From contig NZ_CP049250.1 of the NCBI RefSeq assembly GCF_011046895.1, positions 2,392,501 to 2,456,500 of the forward strand: a DNA stretch of 64,000 nt. Reading direction: 5' to 3'. This DNA is from Rhizobium rhizoryzae. GTDB taxonomy: Bacteria; Pseudomonadota; Alphaproteobacteria; Rhizobiales; Rhizobiaceae. This document shows positions 57,586-64,000 of this stretch, piece by piece. The translations under genes were made by a program, and so were the position numbers. Under the pieces are notes generated by a model, which saw nothing but the letters and a program-made list of their open reading frames with translations, was not told where the DNA came from and ran no database searches. Each line of letters starts with the position of its first letter. The stretch's first letter is position 1.

Positions 57586-57947
57586 ACATCTACACGATCA
57601 CCCTCAAGAACTGCGCTTTCTTTGCGAGGCATGGTGCGATGGCGGAAGAAGCCGTTCTTGGACAGCGCTTTTTCGTGGATGCCGAGCTGGACGTGCCGGC
57701 GAACGCTGCGTTGACCGAGGACGATCTGGACGCCACCATGCATTATGGCCATGCCTTTGCGGTGATCGAGGAGGTCGTAACAGGAACGCGGCGCGCTTTG
57801 ATCGAGGCCTTGGCGCAGGATGTGGCACTGGCACTCTGTGCGCGATTTCCGATGATACGCCGCGCGGCCATCACCGTTCGCAAGCCGAGCGTGCCGATCC
57901 CCGGAATTCTGGATTTTGTCGAGGTGCGCGTTGAGCACCGGCCCTGA
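57582..57947 (+). CDS. folB: Dihydroneopterin aldolase
   Basis: 121 residues. It splits dihydroneopterin to hydroxymethyl-dihydropterin and glycolaldehyde. Family features are ITLKNCAFFARHGAMAEEAVLGQRF (split by a short loop), the catalytic-region Tyr in TMHYGHAFAVIEE and the C-terminal VRKPSVPIPGILDFVEV. It starts at TTG, overlapping the folP stop in TTGA, so translation is coupled. Confidence 0.92.
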   Translation: MNIYTITLKNCAFFARHGAMAEEAVLGQRFFVDAELDVPANAALTEDDLDATMHYGHAFAVIEEVVTGTRRALIEALAQDVALALCARFPMIRRAAITVRKPSVPIPGILDFVEVRVEHRP

Positions 57948-58461
57948 TTCCCGAATGGTGCAGGCAAGCATCGGCCTTGGCGGCAACCTCGGCGATCCAA
58001 TCAAAGCCATGTCAGAGGCGCTTCATGCTTTCGGCCAGCATCCGGATTGCTCCCTGACAGGTGTGTCCCGTCTCTATCGAACACCACCATGGGGAAAAAC
58101 GGATCAGGCCGATTTCTTCAACTCCTGTGCGGTGCTGAGAACGAGCCTTGAGCCGCTCGCGTTGTTGGATCTTTGCCTTGCAATCGAGAAAAGCATGAAG
58201 CGGGTTCGCATCGAGCGGTGGGGTCCGCGTACCATCGATATCGATGTGCTGACCTATGGCGATGCCGTCATCGATGTGGAGGGGCTGGAAGTCCCGCATC
58301 CGCGCATGACGCAGCGCGCCTTTGTTCTGATGCCGCTTGCAGATCTGCTGCCTCACCACATCGTGTCTGGAAAAACGGTTTCGGCCTGGTTGAACCAGGC
58401 CGACAAAGCAGGCATCGAGATCGAAAGCCGAGACGGCAACTGGTGGCTAAGCCACCAGTGA
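57931..58461 (+). CDS. folK: 2-amino-4-hydroxy-6-hydroxymethyldihydropteridine pyrophosphokinase
   Basis: 176 residues. It activates hydroxymethyl-dihydropterin with ATP for FolP. SIGLGGNLGDP is the HPPK N-terminus and RWGPRTIDIDVLTYGD the signature, with PHPRMTQRAFVLMPL at the C-terminus. I use TTG 57931 because GAGGTGCGCG stands directly in front; ATG 57955 is the alternative. It overlaps folB by 17 bp. Its stop abuts the stop of the convergent gene with no gap. Confidence 0.92.
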   Translation: MSTGPDSRMVQASIGLGGNLGDPIKAMSEALHAFGQHPDCSLTGVSRLYRTPPWGKTDQADFFNSCAVLRTSLEPLALLDLCLAIEKSMKRVRIERWGPRTIDIDVLTYGDAVIDVEGLEVPHPRMTQRAFVLMPLADLLPHHIVSGKTVSAWLNQADKAGIEIESRDGNWWLSHQ

Positions 58462-59022
58462 CTACTCGTTTGCCGCAATGGCGCCGACGGCCATCTGGTC
58501 CGTATCGCGCTTCAGGGCCAGCCCAATGACAGGAACCATCTCGTCCTCGACCTTGACCGAGATCGTGATGTTCATCGCATTGTCATCCTGCATGCGGGCG
58601 ATCATGGCGCCATTCAGCTTTGCACGGTTGATACCAACGACGATCTTGTCGCCATTCACTGCGCCTGACACAATATCAAGGCCCTTGCCAGCAGCGCCAT
58701 CAAGGAACTGTCCCTTGTAGGAGCCGCCCGCCTGCTTGATGACGGCGGACATTGGCTGCTTGAACACGCCTACCCGGCAGGTGCCATCCAGCTTGATACC
58801 GGCATCGCCATCCTTGTTGGGTTCGCCAGTCAGGTTGCAGGTGAATTTGGTACCCTTGTACTTGCCTGCAACGATCTCGCCCGGACCTGACCAGACGCCA
58901 GATGCAGTCTGGAAGAAGGCCTTATCGCGAGACCCTGCATCTGCGACGGAATGCGAGGCAACGAGCGCGATGCCTGCAATGAGAAAAAGCCCGCCTTTGG
59001 GCGAAAAGAAGCGCGAGACCAT
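58462..59022 (-). CDS. Secreted protein of unknown function
   Basis: 186 residues with a signal peptide (GGLFLIAGIALVASHSVADA). The mature part is beta-rich (ASGVWSGPGEIVAGKYKGTKF, CNLTGEPN...GTCRVG) with two Cys that may pair. It resembles small alphaproteobacterial periplasmic beta-barrel proteins, but I do not recognise the family. A TTAACCAT inverted repeat lies 38-61 bp upstream of the start, suggesting cell-cycle control. Confidence 0.7.
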   Translation of the reverse strand: MVSRFFSPKGGLFLIAGIALVASHSVADAGSRDKAFFQTASGVWSGPGEIVAGKYKGTKFTCNLTGEPNKDGDAGIKLDGTCRVGVFKQPMSAVIKQAGGSYKGQFLDGAAGKGLDIVSGAVNGDKIVVGINRAKLNGAMIARMQDDNAMNITISVKVEDEMVPVIGLALKRDTDQMAVGAIAANE

Positions 59023-59059
59023 TTGACTTTCCTTGGGCGAGCAGCGTCCTGAACTGTCT

Positions 59060-59083
59060 TAACCATACGTCGGGATGGTTAAT
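59060..59083. promoter_or_regulatory. Perfect TTAACCAT inverted repeat (CtrA-like) upstream of a secreted-protein gene
   Basis: TTAACCAT (59060-59067) and ATGGTTAA (59076-59083) are separated by 8 nt. TTAACCAT is the 8-mer reported for CtrA binding in alphaproteobacteria such as Brucella. The repeat centres about 50 bp upstream of the minus-strand gene that starts at 59022, a promoter-proximal place. Confidence 0.5.
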
Positions 59084-59138
59084 GAGCGGTTTCTTTTTTG
59101 ACATTGTCCGCCTTTGCACTGATCAGGAAGGGGACTGA

Positions 59139-60197
59139 TCAGGAAGGCGATTTCGTCGTCGACAGGATGTCCGACATGAAGTCGCCGATACCTGGTCTTT
59201 TCAAGGCCTTGAACGGCAGTGGACGGCAAAGATCCATGGCCGCTATGCCGATCCGGGCTGTCAGGAGCCCGTTTATCACACCCTCGCCGAGGCGCGTGGA
59301 AAGCTTCGCCGCCAAGCCATGTCCAAGGACCTGCTGCGCAAGGCTGTCGCCAACGGCGATGGAACCGGTTACGGCCAAGTGTGCCACGACATCCCGCAAA
59401 AGACGGATCAAGCCCAGCGTCCCCGGCCGGCCACCATAGAGCTCAGCCATGGCGCGAACGAGCCGCGTGACTTCGAACAAGACATAGGCGAGATCGACAA
59501 TCGCGCGGGGGCTGACCGCGGTGACGACCGAGGTTCGTTTGGAGGCCGCAAGGATCATCGTCCGGGCACGGGCATCCAAAGGTGCCAGAAGTTCGCTTTC
59601 GGCCAGTTCAATCAGCTGCGGGGCATCAATGATGTCGTCCTTCGTCGCTGCAATGGCGGCACGCCCCCGTGCGGTTTCCGCGCGATGGGAAATAATGGTT
59701 TCAAGCCGCGTGACAAGCGATCTGGCCTGACGCGGCGAATCTTTCGGTAAAATTGACTGAGCTTCATTCTTGATGTGCTGGATCGCACCAATGCGCATCA
59801 GGCCCAGTACTTCTCGACCGACCACAACGACCAGGGCCAGTGCTGACAAAGCGAGGAGCGAGACGGCCGCGTAGCCAAGCCAATCTGACCGCGCGAACAA
59901 ATCTCTAACGATCTGATCAGCCCAAAGCCAGAAGGCCATGGACAGGAAAGCGCCTATCCCCGCCGCCGCCAGCTTTCCAAAAGAGAAGCGACGTTTGCGT
60001 GGACGCGCTTCAAGCTCTGCCGCTGCGCCCAGTTCAGACGCCTGTAGAAACACATCCTGCTCGTCCGGCACAACGGTGAAACCTTCATCGAAGGCTTGCG
60101 GCTTGCGCGGCGCGGCAGCGGTATTCCCGGTTTCCAGAGAAAACGCCTCTGGTCTTCTTGGGGAGAAGGGCGGTGGTGTTTGTTTATCCGTCGTCAT
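59139..60197 (-). CDS. ycjF: YcjF-family (TIGR01620) membrane protein
   Basis: 352 residues. A soluble N-terminal part (about 1-75) is followed by two membrane helices (AAAGIGAFLSMAFWLWADQIV and YAAVSLLALSALALVVVVGRE). The DUF697 C-terminal half has the SVVTAVSPRAIVDLAYVLFE stretch. In E. coli ycjF is cotranscribed with ycjX in the phage-shock regulon; no psp genes are seen here. It overlaps ycjX by 4 bp. Confidence 0.88.
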   Translation of the reverse strand: MTTDKQTPPPFSPRRPEAFSLETGNTAAAPRKPQAFDEGFTVVPDEQDVFLQASELGAAAELEARPRKRRFSFGKLAAAGIGAFLSMAFWLWADQIVRDLFARSDWLGYAAVSLLALSALALVVVVGREVLGLMRIGAIQHIKNEAQSILPKDSPRQARSLVTRLETIISHRAETARGRAAIAATKDDIIDAPQLIELAESELLAPLDARARTMILAASKRTSVVTAVSPRAIVDLAYVLFEVTRLVRAMAELYGGRPGTLGLIRLLRDVVAHLAVTGSIAVGDSLAQQVLGHGLAAKLSTRLGEGVINGLLTARIGIAAMDLCRPLPFKALKRPGIGDFMSDILSTTKSPS

Positions 60198-61669
60198 GCC
60201 AGACGATCTCCGATCAGAAACTGGAGCGCCCGATCAAGGCGGATGTGCGGGATGGACAGCGTTGCGCCTGAGCCGCTTTCCTCCAGGTTGGGCGGGCGAA
60301 AACGCACGATGTTCAAATGCGGTAGGCGACTTTCCTGAGATATTGAATCGGAAGCTTGAAAAAGTGAATCCGATCTTTCCGGTAAGTCACCGGGAAATAT
60401 TGCTGTTTTCCGGTTTCCATCGAATGTCTCGCCGCCGATCGTCTCGCCTTGCATGGGGGTGCCCGTGATAACCGGAAGATCCTGTCCATTCTGCCGCACG
60501 ACGGCTTCACGCGTCGCCCTTACGGAGGCCATGGCCATGACCTCTATGCCAGCCCCCGCCATTCCTATGCGCTCGATGGCGCGATCGACGATACGGCGCG
60601 TGATCGCTTCCAGCCGGTCATGGCTTTCGTGATGCAGGTGATCGGCCTTGGTCGCGGCAATCAGAACCTTGTCGATCCGTCTGCCCATCAGGCTGGAGAG
60701 AATGGAATTGCTGCCGGGTCGGAAACAGGCGAGAACATCCTGCAGGGCCCGTTCCAGATCCTGCACAGCTTCCGGTCCACGGTTCAGAGCCTGCAAGGCA
60801 TCGATCAGCACAATCTGACGATCAAGCCGTGCAAAATGCTCGCGAAAGAAGGGTCGAACAACGACCGACTTATAGGCCTCGAACCGCCGCTCCATCATCG
60901 CGCCAAGGCTACCTTTTTCGAGTCGCTGGTCGCCAATGTCGGGCAGCGGGGCAAAGGTGAGGGCAGGCGAGCCATCCAGATCGCCGGGCATCAGGAAGCG
61001 TCCCGGTGGCAGTGTTGACAGCGATCTTTCGTCCGATTTGCAGGCACGCAGGTAGGCTGCAAAACGCTCCGCGAGACGCTTTGCTGTCATTTCGTCCGCC
61101 GGCCCATTCGGATCAAGCGTCGCGGCCAAATCCAGCCATTCCGCGGAAAGTTCTCGGCGCACCCCGGATCTGGCCAGTCTGGTCGTGTTTTCGCTAAATG
61201 TCCGATAATCCTGACCCAGGAGCGGCAGATCGAGCAGCCACTCGCCCGGATAATCAACGATGTCGATGGACAGCTTTCCGGCTGAAAACATCCGGTTCCA
61301 GCCGCTTGCGCTCTCATACTGGATCGTCAGCCGTAGTTCGGAAATGGCGCGGGTCGAGTCCGGCCAAATGCGATCTCGCACGAGCGCCTGGACGTGATCC
61401 TCATATTGAAAACGCGGGATCGCATCATCCGGCTGAGGTTCAAGGCGAACCGATGAGACGCGCCCTGACCGGACTGCCTCGAAAAGCGGCAGGCGACCAC
61501 CGTGAAGGAGATTGTGCACAAGCGATGAGATGAAAACCGTCTTGCCCGCGCGTGAAAGGCCGGTGACACCCAGCCTGACGGTCGGGTTCAGCAGATTGGT
61601 CACTTTATCGCCCAGGCTGTCCAGCGCAATCAGCGCATCATCCCGGAATGTCGTCAGTGATGGAGACAA
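60194..61669 (-). CDS. ycjX: YcjX-family P-loop NTPase
   Basis: 491 residues. The P-loop GVTGLSRAGKTVFISSLVHN is near the N-terminus. YPGEWLLDLPLLGQDYR serves as the G3-type DxxG segment and IAATKADHLHHESHDRLEA as the TKAD (G4) motif. It is a GTPase/ATPase of unknown role, coupled to YcjF through a 4 bp overlap, and both proteins are presumably membrane-associated partners. Confidence 0.92.
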   Translation of the reverse strand: MSPSLTTFRDDALIALDSLGDKVTNLLNPTVRLGVTGLSRAGKTVFISSLVHNLLHGGRLPLFEAVRSGRVSSVRLEPQPDDAIPRFQYEDHVQALVRDRIWPDSTRAISELRLTIQYESASGWNRMFSAGKLSIDIVDYPGEWLLDLPLLGQDYRTFSENTTRLARSGVRRELSAEWLDLAATLDPNGPADEMTAKRLAERFAAYLRACKSDERSLSTLPPGRFLMPGDLDGSPALTFAPLPDIGDQRLEKGSLGAMMERRFEAYKSVVVRPFFREHFARLDRQIVLIDALQALNRGPEAVQDLERALQDVLACFRPGSNSILSSLMGRRIDKVLIAATKADHLHHESHDRLEAITRRIVDRAIERIGMAGAGIEVMAMASVRATREAVVRQNGQDLPVITGTPMQGETIGGETFDGNRKTAIFPGDLPERSDSLFQASDSISQESRLPHLNIVRFRPPNLEESGSGATLSIPHIRLDRALQFLIGDRLA

Positions 61670-61803
61670 TGTAAGATCCGTCCATTTCGCTTCCCTCCAT
61701 ATAGAGATTGGGCCAACGCGAAAAAGGGAGAGGATTCAGATTCTCATCATGTGCCAACGGCGCATTGAACGGCTATTTCCCGTACCGTGGGCAAGAAGCG
61801 GAT

Positions 61804-62310
61804 CTACGGGGAGAGAAACGCCTTCAACTGCCAGGGCCCGCGGGTGGGGCCGTTGCCATGATCATGACCAAGTGCAGCAAAGCCAGCGGTCGGGAAACCC
61901 GCCGGGACAGTCGATGCCGTCAGGTCGGAACCAATCATCGTTTCCAGCAGAACCTCAATCGAAGGATTGTGGCCGATGATCATCAATCGAGTGACCGTCT
62001 GCGCCCTTATGATCGCCAGATAGGTCTCGACGTGCGAATTGTAGAGTTCGTCCAGATATTGAACTGGCATATCCTCATCGATGGCTTCGATGACGGAGGC
62101 GGCCGTGCCGCGGCAGCGATGTGCTGACGAACATAGAAGCAGATCCGGCCTGAACCCGCTACTGGCGGCCATGCGAGCAACGGCATTTGCCTCCGCTATG
62201 CCACGCTCATCCAACGTGCGGTCGAAGTCGCGCTCTCCGGGCTTCGGCCAACCGGAATGGGCATGCCGCATCAGGTAGATTTCGAAAGGGGGCGGGTTCG
62301 GTTTTTCCAT
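61804..62310 (-). CDS. SixA-like histidine phosphatase family protein
   Basis: 168 residues. The RHG-type catalytic motif is LMRHAHSGW (Arg15-His16) and the second catalytic His sits in MIIGHNPSIEVL; the AHRCRGTA stretch supplies a conserved Arg. It resembles SixA, the phosphohistidine phosphatase that resets Hpt domains, and E. coli phosphoglycerate-mutase-like relatives. An Hpt protein is encoded 7 kb upstream in this window. ATG start at 62310. Confidence 0.85.
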   Translation of the reverse strand: MEKPNPPPFEIYLMRHAHSGWPKPGERDFDRTLDERGIAEANAVARMAASSGFRPDLLLCSSAHRCRGTAASVIEAIDEDMPVQYLDELYNSHVETYLAIIRAQTVTRLMIIGHNPSIEVLLETMIGSDLTASTVPAGFPTAGFAALGHDHGNGPTRGPWQLKAFLSP

Positions 62311-62584
62311 AAAACATTCGTAAGATAAGGAGGCTCAAAGGGAAGTAACAAGATCGCGTTATGGCCGTCAACACCACTATCTTTAGCGGATAACATATCA
62401 GCTACAGATCAGGGTTGAGGAGGCGGGTCTACATGACTCTGACTAAAAGCGCATAAAATATAGTCGTTTAGCCGAAATTTATGACAGATTTAAAAATGTA
62501 TTGATAAGGCTCACAAGGCTTGTGCAAGTCTGGTGTGTTGGAGTATAGGACGCCGCGTGAGAGCTGTTCTCCAGGAGAATTGCG
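62311..62584. other. Intergenic region between the SixA-like gene and dksA
   Basis: 274 bp divergent gap. An AT-rich stretch (62445-62505) likely holds the dksA promoter. A tiny frame starting ATGACTCTGAC at 62434 is only five codons long. No hairpin of note. Confidence 0.4.
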
Positions 62585-63004
62585 TTGAGTGAGAAGATCG
62601 ACCTTAGCAGCTACGTCCTCTCGGAAGACGAAGAGTTCATGAATGCCAATCAGCGGGCATACTTCCGAGCAAAGCTCATAGCCTGGAAAAATGACATATT
62701 GAGGGAAGCGCGCGAAACCCTCGACCATCTAGCTGAAGAAAGCGCCAATCATCCCGATCTTGCCGACCGGGCATCTTCCGAAACCGATAGAGCCATTGAG
62801 CTGCGTGCTCGCGATCGACAGAGAAAGCTGATCTCCAAGATCGATGCAGCGCTCCAGCGCATTGAAGACGGTACCTACGGCTATTGTGAAGAAACCGGCG
62901 AACCAATCGGGCTGAAGCGTCTGGATGCTCGGCCGATAGCGACGCTTTCGATCGAGGCGCAGGAGCGCCACGAGCGACGGGAAAAGGTTTATCGCGACGA
63001 ATAA
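62585..63004 (+). CDS. dksA: DksA-family RNA polymerase-binding transcription factor (single-cysteine zinc-finger region)
   Basis: 139 residues. It acts with ppGpp at the RNA polymerase secondary channel in the stringent response. The coiled-coil body (about 1-90) and the tip region are typical; DNHPDLADRASSETDRA is the acidic-tip neighbourhood. The zinc-ribbon region reads GYCEETGEPIGLKRLDARP, keeping only Cys101 of the four ligands, so it should fold without zinc, as in rhizobial DksA. TTG start behind AGGAG. Confidence 0.93.
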   Translation: MSEKIDLSSYVLSEDEEFMNANQRAYFRAKLIAWKNDILREARETLDHLAEESANHPDLADRASSETDRAIELRARDRQRKLISKIDAALQRIEDGTYGYCEETGEPIGLKRLDARPIATLSIEAQERHERREKVYRDE

Positions 63005-63038
63005 TCGCGCTCGACCCGATCCGACTTCAAACTTTCCA

Positions 63039-63064
63039 GGCACGCCAACAAGCGTGCCTTTTTT
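63039..63064 (+). terminator. Rho-independent terminator after dksA
   Basis: GGCACGC (63039-63045) pairs with GCGTGCC (63052-63058), loop CAACAA, followed by six T residues. Confidence 0.9.
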
Positions 63065-63091
63065 ATTTCGGCCATAGATCTTCTGATCTAC

Positions 63092-64000
63092 TCACTTCCC
63101 ATCGCGCGTCACGGACATTTCACCGAAAATCCGCGCAATCTCGTTTTGAAGCATTGGCTCCGCCGTGGCGCCGGTAACCCGCGGATTTGCCGGATCCCTG
63201 CGCGGCAGCATGGGCGTGAAGCTATCTTTCGCCGGGTCGCTCTTTTGCGCTGACAGGTTGTTGGCCATTTCTTCCTCAAGGATGCGATCGAATTCGCTGC
63301 CAAGAGAACGTGGCTTTGCTGCCTCCATGTCCGGTTCTTTGGCAACCGGCTGGGGAGGAGGGGAAACCGGAGGATCGGCTTGAACCGGCTTATCTGCTGA
63401 AGCGGGATCAAGGACCGCCGGTTCTGTTTTCGCAGGCGCAGGTACGGGGCTGCGGTCCACGGTCGGTTGGAAGACGCGCCGGCGCGCTGCGTCCAGCGCA
63501 TCGCTGGCAGCACCAATATCCGGTGCCTTTGATACTTCGGTTGCGCCATTTGTCGGACGGACCGGCTCTGTCACTGTCTGAACGGTGGGAACTGGCTCCA
63601 TCACGACTGGCTCGATGACGGTAGGCTTCTTCTGCCCTGCCTGCGGACGCTTTGCCGCCTCCACCACCGGCTCAAAGGATTTGGCCGGTTGGGCCCGTTG
63701 CGATGGCGTGGAAGGCGCCTGCGCCTCGGCAGGTGGGCTCTTGGGCTGAATTGAAGCTGTCGGTGCAGTGGGCGCGACATTAACGTCAGGTTTGGCGGCG
63801 GCGATTTGAGGCTGTGGAGCGGGAGCTTCGAGCCGAACATCTGAACTTGCTGCGGATGGCAGAGCGGTCGCCGTTGAGTAGGCAAGCGTTTCGCCATCCC
63901 GCGGCGCACCAATGCCGCTTTCGATAACGACATCCGTTGGACCGCCGATCATGACGAGATGTTCCACGTTGTCACGCCGGATCAAAACGATACGACGACG
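63092..64000 (-). CDS. fliO: FliO-like flagellar biosynthesis protein (partial, N-terminus missing)
   Basis: The 5' end lies beyond the right edge; 302 codons plus stop are present. The visible start reads RRRIVLIRRDNVEHLVMIGG, then PTDVVIESGI, the conserved FliO/MopB soluble domain after its membrane helix. The remaining 260 residues are a Pro/Ala-rich, Gln- and Glu-containing tail typical of rhizobial FliO-like proteins, of unknown function. Flagellar type III export is implied but not proven. It is convergent to dksA and lies on the minus strand. Confidence 0.7.
   Translation of the reverse strand, partial: RRRIVLIRRDNVEHLVMIGGPTDVVIESGIGAPRDGETLAYSTATALPSAASSDVRLEAPAPQPQIAAAKPDVNVAPTAPTASIQPKSPPAEAQAPSTPSQRAQPAKSFEPVVEAAKRPQAGQKKPTVIEPVVMEPVPTVQTVTEPVRPTNGATEVSKAPDIGAASDALDAARRRVFQPTVDRSPVPAPAKTEPAVLDPASADKPVQADPPVSPPPQPVAKEPDMEAAKPRSLGSEFDRILEEEMANNLSAQKSDPAKDSFTPMLPRRDPANPRVTGATAEPMLQNEIARIFGEMSVTRDGK

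Overview
The window looks like chromosomal DNA of a Rhizobiaceae alphaproteobacterium, close to Agrobacterium/Rhizobium. The reasons are moderately high GC coding sequence, several rhizobial gene families (a Usg-family protein, a growth-pole-ring-type giant protein, a class II DAHP synthase, a single-cysteine DksA beside a FliO-like gene), an EcfG-type promoter and a dispersed rhizobial palindrome. I see no phage, transposase, CRISPR array, rRNA or tRNA. It reads as core genome.

Layout: 1-94, edge of a 3-hydroxyisobutyrate-dehydrogenase-like gene. 336-4204, alkanesulfonate operon ssuA-ssuD-ssuC-ssuB. 4215-5946, CopD-like membrane protein, TPR-methyltransferase and Usg protein, all on the minus strand. 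6345-8696, OmpA-domain protein with a very long Pro/Ala/Gln/Glu-rich region. 8755-10798, overlapping genes eamA-mobA-mobB. 11417-16268, two chemoreceptors flanking a cysteine-cluster protein. 16273-17841, moaA and a DUF971 protein. 18052-22697, LtrA-like membrane protein, PPOX flavoprotein, diguanylate cyclase and fumC. 23112-28857, L,D-transpeptidase, gph, rpiA, a DUF2059 protein and gor. 28928-37841, orphan TadG/VWA protein, aroG, nadE, bluB, a secreted protein and maeB. 38057-46177, LpxH-like phosphoesterase, MFS permease, an Mla/Mce-type lipid transporter (STAS-MlaE fusion, MlaF, MlaD, PqiC-like lipoprotein) and a SulP transporter. 46294-54087, one 2,597-residue protein. 54552-58461, Hpt protein, ferredoxin, DUF922 protease and folP-folB-folK. 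58462-64000, secreted protein, YcjF, YcjX, SixA-like phosphatase, dksA and the edge of a FliO-like gene.

Functional groups: sulfur scavenging (ssu, SulP), molybdenum cofactor (moaA, mobA, mobB), folate (folP-B-K), envelope maintenance and polar growth (OmpA protein, L,D-transpeptidase, Mla system, giant growth-pole protein), signalling (two MCPs, GGDEF, Hpt, DksA) and central carbon and redox metabolism (fumC, maeB, rpiA, gor, nadE, aroG).

The items most worth a second look are the 66-residue tandem repeats of the giant protein, a hairpin-rich 0.4 kb gene-free stretch at 55.4-55.8 kb ending in a minus-strand terminator, a structured leader before the SulP gene, and TTAACCAT (CtrA-like) sites at two promoters. 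Several genes appear to start at TTG or GTG; I chose these where a Shine-Dalgarno sequence supports them.
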